From an uncultured Pelagibacteraceae bacterium (GTDB taxonomy: Bacteria; Pseudomonadota; Alphaproteobacteria; Pelagibacterales; Pelagibacteraceae): DNA of 64,000 nt. Below the pieces are notes generated by a model. It saw only the letters and a list, made by a program, of their open reading frames with translations. It made no database searches and was not told the origin of the DNA. The stretch covers positions 62,001 to 126,000 of the forward strand of contig CACMOQ010000002.1 of NCBI GenBank assembly GCA_902615445.1, in the 5' to 3' direction. Below are positions 20,235 through 29,210 of this stretch, piece after piece (the first letter of the stretch is position 1; the number at the start of each line of letters is the position of its first letter). The position numbers and the translations under genes were made by a program.

Positions 20235-21237
20235 ATTAAAAAATATAGTATTAAAAATTCTTAATAAAGGTAAAGGAATTTTAGCTGCTGATGAGAGCAC
20301 TGGGACAATGACCAAAAGATTAAATAATGTAAATGTTCCATCAACCCCAGAAAATAGATTATTGTTTAGAGAAATACTATTTAGTGCATCAAGTATGTCT
20401 GAATGTATTGGAGGAGTAATATTATACGATGAAACAATTAAACAAGAAACTTCTAAAAAAATAAAAATACCACAATTGATTTCTAAAATGGGAAGCGCTC
20501 CAGGTATAAAAGTCGATACTGGTGCAAAAGTCCTAGCTGGATCTCCTAATGAAAAAATTACAGAAGGACTAGATGGGTTAAGAGAAAGACTAAAAGAATA
20601 TTACAAACTTGGTGCACAATTTACAAAATGGCGAGGCGTTTATACCATTACAAAAAATTTCCCTAGTGAACTATCAATACAGTCTAATGCACATGCATTA
20701 GCAAGATATTCAGCGCTAGTTCAAGAATGCGGCATGGTACCAATAGTTGAGCCAGAAGTTTTAATGGAAGGTGAACATTCTGCGAAGGAATGTTACAAAA
20801 AAACTTCTGAAGTAATAAAAAGATGTTTTGATGAATTAATTTTGCATAAAGTTGATTTAAAAGGAATTATTCTTAAACCAAATATGATCTTAGCTGGTAA
20901 TAAATCCAAAAATACAATTACAAACGAAGAAGTTGCCAGATTAACAATTGAATGCTTAAAAAATTCTGTTCCTTCAGAAGTCCCGGGAATAACTTTTTTA
21001 TCCGGAGGCCAATCTGAAGTTGAGGCTACCGAAAATTTAAATTTAATAAATAAATACAATAATACTGATTTTATAATGAGCTATTCTTATGGACGAGCCC
21101 TTCAGCAGAGTGCGCTTAAGTTTTGGTCAAAAAACATCCAAGACATTGAAGGCACTCAAAAAGTTTTTAATCATAGAGCAAAAATGAACACATTGGCAGC
21201 TCAAAGTAAATGGTCTGAGGATCTTGAAATACAATAA
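20227..21237 (+). CDS. fba: Fructose-bisphosphate aldolase, class I
   Basis: This Schiff-base aldolase splits or forms fructose-1,6-bisphosphate. Family motifs are GKGILAADESTGTMTKRL at the N-terminus, KWRGVYTI, IVEPEVLMEG, the Schiff-base Lys in GIILKPNMILAG, and FLSGGQSEVEA. The 336-residue length suits the eukaryote-like class I group found in alphaproteobacteria. Grouping with tkt, gap and pgk gives a triose-to-pentose module; in SAR11 this probably runs mainly as gluconeogenesis, an inference from the group's known metabolism. Confidence 0.95.
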   Translation: MSELKNIVLKILNKGKGILAADESTGTMTKRLNNVNVPSTPENRLLFREILFSASSMSECIGGVILYDETIKQETSKKIKIPQLISKMGSAPGIKVDTGAKVLAGSPNEKITEGLDGLRERLKEYYKLGAQFTKWRGVYTITKNFPSELSIQSNAHALARYSALVQECGMVPIVEPEVLMEGEHSAKECYKKTSEVIKRCFDELILHKVDLKGIILKPNMILAGNKSKNTITNEEVARLTIECLKNSVPSEVPGITFLSGGQSEVEATENLNLINKYNNTDFIMSYSYGRALQQSALKFWSKNIQDIEGTQKVFNHRAKMNTLAAQSKWSEDLEIQ

Positions 21238-21838
21238 AAAAAGATTCATTTATCTTATCTCCCCCTCAAGAATTAATAATCTTTTCTTTGATGATTTACA
21301 CGATGTTCTAAAATCAAATAAAGTTAGTTTTTTTCAATTAAGACTAAAAAAAGAAAGTTTTAAAAAGAAATTTACGATTGGAAAAAAAATCAAAAAAATA
21401 TGCAAAAAATTTGACGTTAAATTTTTAATAAATGATGATGTTTTGCTAGCAAAAAAGCTAAATGCTGATGGTTGTCATTTAGGACAAAAGGATATGGATA
21501 TTTTTGATGCTAAAAAGATTATAGGAAATAAAATAATTGGAATTACTTGTCACAATTCAATCACATTAGTAAAAAGGGCTACTGCAAACAAAGCTAATTA
21601 CTTAGCTCTTGGTGCATTTAATTTTTCAAAAACAAAAAAAGTTAGATACAAAGCTACAATTAATTTACTCAAAAAAGTGAGAAAGATAACAAAAGTTCAA
21701 ATTGTCGCTATAGGAGGAATTAATTCAAACAATTATAAAAAACTCCTATTGAATAAAGCTAACTTTTTAGCTATCTCAGGCTACATTTGGAATAATAAAA
21801 AACTAAAACCGATAGAGGCCATTAAAAAATTAAAATGA
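21224..21838 (+). CDS. thiE: Thiamine-phosphate synthase-like protein
   Basis: ThiE joins HMP-diphosphate with thiazole phosphate. The 204-residue TIM barrel shows the core LINDDVLLAKKLNADGCHLGQ, ALGAFNFSKTK in place of the usual GPVFPTSTK, and VAIGGIN. Several ThiE positions are softened (QLRLK for QLREK), so activity is likely but not certain. It starts with TTG inside the end of fba (14-base overlap) and overlaps efp by 4 bases. Together with thiD it allows thiamine assembly from salvaged precursors. Confidence 0.82.
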   Translation: MKYNKKRFIYLISPSRINNLFFDDLHDVLKSNKVSFFQLRLKKESFKKKFTIGKKIKKICKKFDVKFLINDDVLLAKKLNADGCHLGQKDMDIFDAKKIIGNKIIGITCHNSITLVKRATANKANYLALGAFNFSKTKKVRYKATINLLKKVRKITKVQIVAIGGINSNNYKKLLLNKANFLAISGYIWNNKKLKPIEAIKKLK

Positions 21839-22395
21839 AAATTAATGCTAGTGAAATAAGAGTAGGGATGCTTTTAGAGCATAAAAATGATTTGTGGGAA
21901 GTTCTTAAGACACAACATGTAAAACCTGGAAAAGGAGGAGCATTTGCACAAATAGAAATGAAAAGTATAAACAAAAATACAAAATTAAATGAAAGATTTA
22001 GATCAAGCGAAACTGTAGAAAAAGCCTCAGTCGATGAAATAAAATATAATTTCTTATATAAAGACGAAAATAGTTTTTTTTTTATGGATCCAAAAACATT
22101 TGAACAAATAGAAATTAAAAAAAATATAGTTGGTCAGAAAGGAAATTTACTTTCAGAAAACTTGGAAGTGATAATAAGTTTTTATAATGAGACGCCTATT
22201 TCAGTGGATTTACCGAATCAAATAACCTGCAAGATTGAAACCACTGAGGCAGCTTTAAAGGGTCAAACAGTTTCATCCTCTTATAAGCCAGCAATTTTGG
22301 TTAACGGTTTAAGTGTTCAAGTGCCCCCATTTATAGAGTCAGGTGATGAAATTATAGTTGATACAAGGAGCCTTGAATACATAAAAAAAATTTGA
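21835..22395 (+). CDS. efp: Translation elongation factor P
   Basis: EF-P rescues ribosomes stalled at polyproline. The 186-residue protein has the three-barrel layout; Lys33 in VKPGKGGAF corresponds to the lysine that is beta-lysylated in E. coli, and the C-terminal signature KIETTEAALKGQTVSSSYKPA is present. It overlaps thiE (ATGA). YebC, also proposed to act on proline stretches, is encoded elsewhere in this window. Confidence 0.96.
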   Translation: MKINASEIRVGMLLEHKNDLWEVLKTQHVKPGKGGAFAQIEMKSINKNTKLNERFRSSETVEKASVDEIKYNFLYKDENSFFFMDPKTFEQIEIKKNIVGQKGNLLSENLEVIISFYNETPISVDLPNQITCKIETTEAALKGQTVSSSYKPAILVNGLSVQVPPFIESGDEIIVDTRSLEYIKKI

Positions 22396-22398
22396 TTT

Positions 22399-23139
22399 AT
22401 GAACTCTATTTCTGCAAATCTTAATATAATGATAAAGGCGACAGAAAAAGCTTCAAAAATATTGATAAGGGATTTTGGTGAAATTGAAAAATTACAAGTT
22501 TCTAAAAAGGGACCTACTGACTTTGTTACTAATTCTGATCTAAAAGCTGAAAAAATAATAATTGAAGAGTTAAAAAAAGCAAAACCAAATTATTCAATTA
22601 TAAGTGAGGAGAGTGGAGTAGAAAATAATAAAGATGAAAACAATACCTGGATAGTTGACCCTATTGATGGAACTATTAATTTTCTTCATGGAATACCTCA
22701 CTTTGCAATATCTATTGCTCTAAAATCAAATGAAGAAATAATTTCTGGTATTATATTTGATCCAATAAAAAATGAAATGTTTTACGCTGAGAAAAATAAC
22801 GGGTCTTATTTTAACAATCATAGAATAAGGGTCTCAAAAAAAAATGAAATTAATGATTGTTTGTTTGTCACTGGAGGAAAAATTGATAAAGAACCTGATT
22901 TGCCTTACAGAAAATCAGGATGTGCTGCTTTAGACATGGCTTATGTTGCATCAGGTAGATATGATGGCTACTTCCAGCAAAATTTAAATCTTTGGGATAT
23001 TGCTGCAGGGATTATTTTAGTGAAAGAGGCAGGAGGTGTTCTGAATGATATAAATCTTTCAATGCATAAAAACATTAAAATTATTGCCTCAAGTACTAAC
23101 ATTAGTTCAAAATTGTTAGAAAAACTCAAGAACTTTTAA
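22399..23139 (+). CDS. suhB: Inositol monophosphatase family protein
   Basis: This Mg-dependent sugar phosphatase of the FIG superfamily has 246 residues. Metal-binding motifs ISEESG (about 73-78) and [15 protein letters not shown] (about 92-106) and the C-terminal [16 protein letters not shown] are intact. In other bacteria SuhB also acts with the rRNA antitermination complex; whether it does here is unknown. It is 3 bases after efp. Confidence 0.93.
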   Translation: MNSISANLNIMIKATEKASKILIRDFGEIEKLQVSKKGPTDFVTNSDLKAEKIIIEELKKAKPNYSIISEESGVENNKDENNTWIVDPIDGTINFLHGIPHFAISIALKSNEEIISGIIFDPIKNEMFYAEKNNGSYFNNHRIRVSKKNEINDCLFVTGGKIDKEPDLPYRKSGCAALDMAYVASGRYDGYFQQNLNLWDIAAGIILVKEAGGVLNDINLSMHKNIKIIASSTNISSKLLEKLKNF

Positions 23140-23167
23140 TTGTTTTAAAAATTTGTTTTGTTATAAG
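23140..23167 (+). promoter_or_regulatory. Putative promoter of rpmE (near-leaderless)
   Basis: A TTGTTT (-35, 23140-23145) and TATAAG (-10, 23162-23167) pair is separated by 16 bases. A start 7-8 bases after the -10 would fall at or within a base of the rpmE ATG at 23175, and no Shine-Dalgarno sequence is visible there. In so AT-rich a genome such boxes can occur by chance. Confidence 0.45.
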
Positions 23168-23174
23168 TCTCGTC

Positions 23175-23405
23175 ATGAAAAAAAATATTCATCCAAATTA
23201 CCATACTATTAAAGTTGAAATGACAGATGGTAGTCATTTTGAGACAAAATCAACATGGGGTAAAGAGGGTGAGCTATTAAAATTAGAAATTGATCCCAAA
23301 TCTCATTCTGCTTGGACAGGCGGAAAACAAAAATTAATGGACAAGGGTCGAATTAGTAAATTTAACAAGAAATTTCAAAACTTTAAATCAGAAAACAAAA
23401 AATAA
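23175..23405 (+). CDS. rpmE: 50S ribosomal protein L31
   Basis: The 76-residue protein starts [20 protein letters not shown] and has [11 protein letters not shown], the L31 signature. It has no CxxC pair, so it is the zinc-free form typical of alphaproteobacteria. It overlaps trcR by one base (TAATG). A promoter-like pair lies directly upstream. Confidence 0.96.
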   Translation: MKKNIHPNYHTIKVEMTDGSHFETKSTWGKEGELLKLEIDPKSHSAWTGGKQKLMDKGRISKFNKKFQNFKSENKK

Positions 23406-23974
23406 TGTCTAATACACCATTAATGCCAATGGCAACCGCTGTTTGGTTAGTCGAAAATACTACCCTTACTTTTAAACAGATTGCAAATTTTTGTAATATG
23501 CATGAAGTTGAGATTCAAGGAATAGCAGATGGAGAAGTTGCTAAAGGTATTAAAGCTTACAATCCTATAATCTCAGGTCAACTTTCAAGAGATGAGATTG
23601 AACTTTCTTCTAAAGACGAAAATAGACCACTTCAAATCAAAAACACAGATGTAGAAATCTCTAATACTGAAGAAAAAATAAAGAAGTACGTACCTTTATC
23701 TAAAAGACAAGATAAACCAGACTCTGCTCTTTGGTTAATCAAAAGTCATAATATTTTGAAAGACTCGCAAATTGCAAAATTGGTGGGGATCACAAAAAAT
23801 ACAGTTACTTCAATAAGAAATAAAAATTACTGGAATTATAACAGCTTAAACCCAAAAGACCCAGTTGCTTTAAATCTCTTTTCTCAAAAAGATTTAGTTG
23901 AAGCAATTGAAAAAGCTGAGAGACGTATCAAAAGAGAAAAAAAAGAAAAAGAAAAAAAAACAAAAGATAAATAA
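23405..23974 (+). CDS. trcR: TrcR / DUF1013 cell-cycle transcriptional regulator
   Basis: The N-terminal block MPMATAVWLVENTTLTFKQI is characteristic of DUF1013, a family restricted to alphaproteobacteria; its Caulobacter member TrcR is a transcription factor tied to cell-cycle control. A second helix-turn-helix-like segment (DSQIAKLVGITKNTVTSIRN, about residues 121-140) is visible. The C-terminus is a highly basic Lys/Glu tail. Length is 189 residues. It lies between two ribosomal protein genes. Confidence 0.88.
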   Translation: MSNTPLMPMATAVWLVENTTLTFKQIANFCNMHEVEIQGIADGEVAKGIKAYNPIISGQLSRDEIELSSKDENRPLQIKNTDVEISNTEEKIKKYVPLSKRQDKPDSALWLIKSHNILKDSQIAKLVGITKNTVTSIRNKNYWNYNSLNPKDPVALNLFSQKDLVEAIEKAERRIKREKKEKEKKTKDK

Positions 23975-23979
23975 TATTA

Positions 23980-24048
23980 ATGAATAAAACTAATAGACAT
24001 ATTTTTTTAAAAATGTTATTTAAACGTTTTTTTGGAGGTGTTTATTAA
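23980..24048 (+). CDS. Putative 22-residue leader ORF before rpsU
   Basis: ATG at 23980 opens a short frame (MNKTNRHIFLKMLFKRFFGGVY) whose TAA at 24046-24048 overlaps the proposed AUU start of rpsU at 24044. Its last codons carry the GGAGG used by rpsU. It could couple translation of rpsU, or be a chance frame. I know of no homologue. Confidence 0.3.
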   Translation: MNKTNRHIFLKMLFKRFFGGVY

Positions 24049-24238
24049 AATAGAGGTAAAAGATAATAATGTTGAACAAGCTCTCAGAGTTTTAAAAAGG
24101 AAACTCCAACGGGATGGTTTCTTTAAAATAATTAAACTCAAAAATACTTATGAAAAACCATCAGAAAAGAAAAAAAGAATTTTGCAAGAAAATATAAAAA
24201 GAGTAAAAAAATTAAATAAACTTAAAAATAGAATTTAA
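24044..24238 (+). CDS. rpsU: 30S ribosomal protein S21 (probable AUU start)
   Basis: S21 sits near the mRNA exit/anti-Shine-Dalgarno site and helps initiation. The product KIEVKDNNVEQALRVLKRKL followed by YEKPSEKKKRI is a clear alphaproteobacterial S21. No ATG fits. The family N-terminus is Met plus five residues before DNN; ATT at 24044 gives exactly that length and is placed 5 bases after a perfect GGAGG (24034-24038). GTG at 24038 and TTG at 24032 lie on or before that site and would add extra residues. I therefore place the start at ATT; a longer start at 24032 remains possible. It is 6 bases before the initiator tRNA gene. Confidence 0.85.
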   Translation: MKIEVKDNNVEQALRVLKRKLQRDGFFKIIKLKNTYEKPSEKKKRILQENIKRVKKLNKLKNRI

Positions 24239-24244
24239 TAATAC

Positions 24245-24321
<77 letters not shown>

Positions 24322-24328
24322 ATCTCAG

Positions 24329-25570
24329 TCAAATAAAATAATGATTTTTTATCAATCTTAAAAATATGAAACAAAAACAAAATAAATAAAGAATATAAAA
24401 ATTGTTTTTACTACTAAAAAATTTATCAAATTTAAAATTTTTAAATAAAGTGAAAATAAGTATCATGAACAATGGTTCATAATATTTGTGATAAATACTA
24501 TTTTGAATATTTGATAAAATTATTAAAGTTAATAACAATAAATTTGAAAAATCATTTTTTGAAATTATAAATAATAAGTAGATTGAAAAAAAACTTACCA
24601 AGTAAAATAGATAATTATTTGAAAATAAAATGTTTGATAGCTGAAAAAAAACTCCACCTCCAGAAAATTCAGATCCGTAATCAAAAAAGAAAATTAGAAT
24701 AACAAAAAAAATAAAAACTATTAAGAATTGACTTTTCTTAGAGTTTTTTAAATCTTTGATCTCTAATAAGTTGCCTATGAAAGGTATAAAATGAAATAAA
24801 AAAATTGAACTTATTATTAGGATTTTATTGCTTAGGTTGAAATGGTATAAACCTCTTTCTTCTGTGTATTGAGTGCCTCCTGCCATTAAAAAGTTGACAT
24901 CTAAAATGAATAGATAATAGAGCATTGGTAAAGAGCAAAAAAAAGTAAAAAATATTAGATATTTTAGTTCGAAAATATTTATTTTTTTTAAAAAGAAATA
25001 AAAAAAATAAATTATGAAAACTGAAAAATTTGGACTTATGTAAGCTGAAACAATTAATGATAATGTGCTGAACCATGCAAACTTTAGCTCATAATTTTTA
25101 TCAAATTTTAAAAAATAAAATATTGATAAAGTAAAAAAAATAAGTCCTGGAATTCTACTTTCGGGCCAAATTGATAATGATCTAAAAGTTGGTGATAAAA
25201 ATATAGTTAATGATAACAATAACAAAAGTTTACTATCAATATTTGAGAACTTTATTAATAGGCACTTATAAAAAAGAAATACTAGAATTAGACATAAATG
25301 AAGGTGTATTAATCTAATATACTCTATATCAATACCAGTTTTTAAAATTAAGGATAAAAAAATCAGATAAACTGGTGAATGTCTATGACCATATTTTTCA
25401 TAATTTAAAAAAGTGTCAACAAAATTATTTGAAAAATCAATTAATGGATTTAAATTTGCACCTATCCAGTCCTGGTAAGCACCAAGATTTAAATTTTCAC
25501 TGTTTAGGTAACCTATGATTAAACTTAAATATAATAGTATTGAAAAAAAGAAATTCTTTGAATCAAGCAT
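24329..25570 (-). CDS. Polytopic membrane protein, GT-C glycosyltransferase-like
   Basis: The 413-residue protein has about ten hydrophobic helices and a first periplasmic loop with an Asp-containing segment (GAYQDWIGANLNPL) and GHRHSPVYLI, a layout resembling GT-C/ArnT-type lipid-sugar transferases. No definite family can be named. It follows the transaldolase gene by 13 bases as last gene of the pnt unit, and ends 7 bases from the convergent tRNA. Its very high Phe/Ile/Leu content resembles the island proteins more than its core neighbours. Confidence 0.6.
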   Translation of the reverse strand: MLDSKNFFFSILLYLSLIIGYLNSENLNLGAYQDWIGANLNPLIDFSNNFVDTFLNYEKYGHRHSPVYLIFLSLILKTGIDIEYIRLIHLHLCLILVFLFYKCLLIKFSNIDSKLLLLLSLTIFLSPTFRSLSIWPESRIPGLIFFTLSIFYFLKFDKNYELKFAWFSTLSLIVSAYISPNFSVFIIYFFYFFLKKINIFELKYLIFFTFFCSLPMLYYLFILDVNFLMAGGTQYTEERGLYHFNLSNKILIISSIFLFHFIPFIGNLLEIKDLKNSKKSQFLIVFIFFVILIFFFDYGSEFSGGGVFFQLSNILFSNNYLFYLVSFFSIYLLFIISKNDFSNLLLLTLIILSNIQNSIYHKYYEPLFMILIFTLFKNFKFDKFFSSKNNFYILYLFCFCFIFLRLIKNHYFI

Positions 25571-25583
25571 AATTAATTAATTA

Positions 25584-26282
25584 TTAAATCTTAAATTTTG
25601 ATTTTTTACTATCGACTAAAAAGGTTTTCACAGTTTCAATTGTTAACTTTTCAAAAGATTGTCCAAAATTTTCTATTTTATCGATAATATTGGGTGGAAT
25701 AGTAATCAGATGACATCCCAACTGTCTAGCTTGAATATAATTATATGGTTCCCTTACACTTGCCCATAAAATTTCAACATTCTTAAATCTTTTTGCTAAT
25801 CTGATGCTTTTTACAAATTCAGGGACAGGGTCTTTTCCTTTATCACTTGCTCTACCAGCAAAAATAGAAATTATTACTCTAGTTTTTTTATTAATAGTTT
25901 TCAAAATTTTCTTAGTCTGATTTGCTGAATAAACCGCTGTAATGTTTAACTTTATGTTCCTGCTATTTAACTCTTTTATAACTTTTCCTGTAAACTTATT
26001 TTTTGAATTCACCACTGGAACTTTTACAAAAACGTTTTTTCCCCAAGAATCTATTTTTAATCCTTGTTCAATCATTGAGTTATCACTATCTCCAAAAACT
26101 TCAAAAGATATTGGCTTTTTTTTACATATTCGAAGTATTTTTTTTGAATAAGATTTATAATCTTTTGCACCTGCTTTTCTCATTAAACTAGGGTTAGTCG
26201 TAAAACCTTTAACAATTTTTTTTTTATTGAATTTTTTAATAAGACCTAGATCAGCAATATCACAAAAAATTTTCGTGCTCAT
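25584..26282 (-). CDS. tal: Transaldolase / fructose-6-phosphate aldolase family protein
   Basis: This Schiff-base aldolase of the small (TalC-like) transaldolase group has 232 residues. FCDIADLGLI at the N-terminus holds the conserved Asp, GFTTNPSLM follows, and the catalytic Lys is in VFVKVPVV. NITAVYSANQ and SIFAGRASDKG are further family blocks. I choose ATG at 26282 over a TTG one codon upstream. With Tkt it would complete the non-oxidative pentose phosphate pathway. It is 5 bases after pntB. Confidence 0.9.
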   Translation of the reverse strand: MSTKIFCDIADLGLIKKFNKKKIVKGFTTNPSLMRKAGAKDYKSYSKKILRICKKKPISFEVFGDSDNSMIEQGLKIDSWGKNVFVKVPVVNSKNKFTGKVIKELNSRNIKLNITAVYSANQTKKILKTINKKTRVIISIFAGRASDKGKDPVPEFVKSIRLAKRFKNVEILWASVREPYNYIQARQLGCHLITIPPNIIDKIENFGQSFEKLTIETVKTFLVDSKKSKFKI

Positions 26283-26287
26283 CAAAT

Positions 26288-27685
26288 CTACAAATTTTTT
26301 GTTATATCTTCTGTCATTTTCTTCGCGTCAGCGAATAACATTAAGGTATTTTCCTTGTAAAAAAGATCATTATCTATTCCAGCATAACCAGGTGATAAAC
26401 TTCTTTTCACAAAAAGCACGGATTTACATTTTTCAACATCAAGAACTGGCATTCCATAAATCGGGCTTTGAGGATCAGTTTTGGCTACTGGATTTGTAAC
26501 ATCATTTGCACCAATTACAAAAGCTACATCGGCATTCGCAAAATCATTATTAATTTCTTCTAATTCAAAAACTTCATCATAAGGTACATTAGCCTCGGCC
26601 AATAAAACATTCATATGACCTGGCATCCTTCCTGCTACTGGATGAATTGCGTAAGAAACTTTTATTCCATCTTTTTTTAAAGTATCAACCATTTCTCTAA
26701 GTGCATGTTGAGCTTGAGCAACTGCCATACCGTATCCCGGGACAATGATTACAGATGAGGCATTTTTCATTAAAAAAGCTGCATCATCTGCATTCCCACT
26801 TTTAACTGGTTTCTGCTCTTTATTTTGATTTGTTGAAGATTGATCTGTAGCGCCCCAACCTCCCAGTATGACATTGAAAAAAGAACGATTCATTCCCTTA
26901 CACATTATATAAGATAGTATTGCCCCAGATGAACCAACTAAAGCTCCTGTGATAATCAAAGCAGAATTTTCCAGTGTAAACCCGATACCTGCTGCCGCCC
27001 ATCCAGAATAAGAATTAAGCATTGAAATTACTACTGGCATATCTGCTCCGCCAATTGGAATTATTAAAAGAAATCCAATTAAAAATGAAACAACCAATAG
27101 TGTCCAAAATAAATTAGATGATTGAGAAGTACAAAGTAGAAAAATTAAAATTATAATTGAAAAAAGTATCAATGCATTAAGGGGATGTTGACCTTTGAAT
27201 GTAATAGGAGACCCAGACATAATTCCTTGAAGTTTTAAAAATGCAATGACTGATCCTGAAAAAGTTATAGCTCCAACTGCAGCCCCAATAGACATTTCAA
27301 TAAGACTCCCAAGTTTAATATTTCCCGGGGCACCTAAATTAAATGCTCCTGGATTTAAAAATGCAGCTATAGCTACGAAAACAGCAGCAAGACCTACTAA
27401 ACTATGAAAACCCGCAACTAATTCAGGCATAGCTGTCATTGGAATTTTGTATGCAATAAAGGCTCCCACACTACCACCAGCTAAGAGAAAAATTATTACA
27501 TAAATAAATCCAGCCGAAAAATTACCCAAGGACAAAAAAGTAACTGTAATAGCTATTGTCATTCCTAAAATACCAAAAAAATTTCCTTGTCTTGATGTTT
27601 CAGGTGATGATAATCCTCTTAAAGCTAAAATAAATAGAACTCCTGAGATTAAGTAAAAAATAGCAGATAAATTGGCCGAGATCAT
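26288..27685 (-). CDS. pntB: NAD(P) transhydrogenase subunit beta
   Basis: This membrane subunit of the proton-translocating transhydrogenase uses the proton gradient to make NADPH from NADH. About nine transmembrane helices fill residues 1-270. The NADP-binding domain III has VPGYGMAVAQAQHALREM, AGRMPGHMNVLLAEANVPYD and GANDVTNPVAKTDPQSPIYG. At 465 residues it is complete. It overlaps pntAB by 4 bases. Confidence 0.97.
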   Translation of the reverse strand: MISANLSAIFYLISGVLFILALRGLSSPETSRQGNFFGILGMTIAITVTFLSLGNFSAGFIYVIIFLLAGGSVGAFIAYKIPMTAMPELVAGFHSLVGLAAVFVAIAAFLNPGAFNLGAPGNIKLGSLIEMSIGAAVGAITFSGSVIAFLKLQGIMSGSPITFKGQHPLNALILFSIIILIFLLCTSQSSNLFWTLLVVSFLIGFLLIIPIGGADMPVVISMLNSYSGWAAAGIGFTLENSALIITGALVGSSGAILSYIMCKGMNRSFFNVILGGWGATDQSSTNQNKEQKPVKSGNADDAAFLMKNASSVIIVPGYGMAVAQAQHALREMVDTLKKDGIKVSYAIHPVAGRMPGHMNVLLAEANVPYDEVFELEEINNDFANADVAFVIGANDVTNPVAKTDPQSPIYGMPVLDVEKCKSVLFVKRSLSPGYAGIDNDLFYKENTLMLFADAKKMTEDITKNL

Positions 27686-27993
27686 TTCTTATCCTTTTTC
27701 TTTTTCTTATACATAGCTAACATCCTCTGAGTAACTAAAAATCCCCCAAAAATATTCACTGCTGCAAGGGTTATTGCTAAAAAGCCAAAAATACTTGAGT
27801 TGTTAAAAACACTACCAGTATCATTAGCCAAACCTGCTATTATAGCGCCAACAATAATTACCGATGAAATTGCATTAGTGACCGACATTAAAGGAGTATG
27901 TAGGGATGGAGTTACACTCCAAACTACGTAGTAGCCCACAAAAATTGAAAGGATAAATATACTTAATCTAAATATAAAAGGATCTATTTCCAT
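27682..27993 (-). CDS. pntAB: NAD(P) transhydrogenase subunit alpha, membrane part
   Basis: The 103-residue protein has three to four transmembrane helices and corresponds to the C-terminal part of the single-chain E. coli PntA; the split form is typical of alphaproteobacteria. The segment HTPLMSVTNAISSVIIVGAI is the family signature. It is 3 bases after pntAA. Confidence 0.95.
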   Translation of the reverse strand: MEIDPFIFRLSIFILSIFVGYYVVWSVTPSLHTPLMSVTNAISSVIIVGAIIAGLANDTGSVFNNSSIFGFLAITLAAVNIFGGFLVTQRMLAMYKKKKKDKK

Positions 27994-27996
27994 AAT

Positions 27997-29085
27997 TTAC
28001 TTTATTAAAGTTTTTTCTATTATTTCATCTTCTAAATTAATATTAATATTTTTATTTTCTTTATCATATAGACTTGAAACAAAATTGAAGACGTTTTTTG
28101 CATAAAGATTTGAAGCAGAAGTTGGAAGTCTATTTAAAATATTTGTTTCCCCTAAGATTTTGACTCCATTTTTTTCCACTATTTTATCTACCTCTGTAAA
28201 TGCAGTATTTCCTCCTTGTATTGCAGCTAAATCATAAATAACAGATCCAGCTTGCATATTCTGTATCATGGACTCCTTAATAATAATAGGAGCTTTTTTT
28301 CCTGGGATGAGAGCTGTACAAATTATAATATCTATTTTTTTAATTGTTTCGATCAAAAGTTCTTCTTGTTTTTTTTTAAATTCTTCAGAAGTTTCTTGTG
28401 CATAACCTCCCTCAGTCTCAAGATTTTCTGAACCTTCAACTGTTAAAAATTTACCACCTAAGCTTTCAACTTGTTCTTTGGAGGCCATTCTGACGTCTGT
28501 TGCAAAAACTATTGCTCCCATTCTTTTTGCAGTTGCAATGGCTTGTAGACCAGCAACACCAGCACCAACAATTAAAACTTTTGCTGCTGGCACAGTTCCT
28601 GCTGCGGTCATCATCATGGGTATCGCTTTTTCAAAATGCGCAAAAGCTTCTATTACAGCTTTATATCCAGCCAAATTAGCTTGAGATGACAGAATATCCA
28701 TAGATTGAGCACGTGTAATTCTTGGTAATAATTCAAGTGAAAAATTATTAATTTTTTTTTTAATCAGATTTTCAATTTTTTCTTTATTCATATAAGGATT
28801 CAACACACCAATTAAATTCTGATTTTCTTGTAAATAAGAAAGTTTTTCATCTGAAGGTAAGCCTAATTGGACAATAATATTAGCATTGCTTACAATTTCT
28901 TTTTCGTTATTTGAAATAGTCACTCCTAGATTTTTATAATCTGGATCTGTGAAACCCAAATGTTCTCCATAATTTTCAGGAAGAGCTACTTCAAGACCTA
29001 AACTTATATATTTTTTTGCAATTTCAGGAGTGATAGAAATTCTTTTCTCCAAATTTTTATTTTCTCTAAGTGAAACAATTCTCAT
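27997..29085 (-). CDS. pntAA: NAD(P) transhydrogenase subunit alpha, NAD-binding part
   Basis: This soluble NAD(H)-binding domain I of the transhydrogenase belongs to the alanine dehydrogenase/PNT family. EKRISITPEIAKKY is at the N-terminus, and the Rossmann motif VLIVGAGVAGLQAIATAKRMGA is at about residues 169-190. GKKAPIIIKESM and YDLAAIQGGN follow. Length is 362 residues. It starts 9 bases after the COX4-like peptide gene. Confidence 0.97.
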   Translation of the reverse strand: MRIVSLRENKNLEKRISITPEIAKKYISLGLEVALPENYGEHLGFTDPDYKNLGVTISNNEKEIVSNANIIVQLGLPSDEKLSYLQENQNLIGVLNPYMNKEKIENLIKKKINNFSLELLPRITRAQSMDILSSQANLAGYKAVIEAFAHFEKAIPMMMTAAGTVPAAKVLIVGAGVAGLQAIATAKRMGAIVFATDVRMASKEQVESLGGKFLTVEGSENLETEGGYAQETSEEFKKKQEELLIETIKKIDIIICTALIPGKKAPIIIKESMIQNMQAGSVIYDLAAIQGGNTAFTEVDKIVEKNGVKILGETNILNRLPTSASNLYAKNVFNFVSSLYDKENKNININLEDEIIEKTLIK

Positions 29086-29094
29086 TTTAAAAAT

Positions 29095-29205
29095 TTAGAG
29101 CAAGAATATCGCCATTAAAACTAAAATTAATACAACAGCGACAGTTCCCCACAGTACAAATTTTGTGAAATTATTCCAAGTATTTTTATGGTTATCATTA
29201 TCCAT
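29095..29205 (-). CDS. Aa3-type cytochrome oxidase subunit IV-like small membrane protein
   Basis: This 36-residue ORF was found by reading the gap upstream of pntAA. It starts MDNDNHKNTWNNFTKF and ends in one transmembrane helix (about residues 17-36). The pattern of a short polar N-terminus, W-x-x-F-x-K/R-x, then a single helix matches the bacterial aa3-type COX subunit IV family (PF07835), which is often found just upstream of pntAA in alphaproteobacteria. It is 5 bases from rpmJ and 9 from pntAA. Confidence 0.8.
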   Translation of the reverse strand: MDNDNHKNTWNNFTKFVLWGTVAVVLILVLMAIFLL

Positions 29206-29210
29206 AAAAT

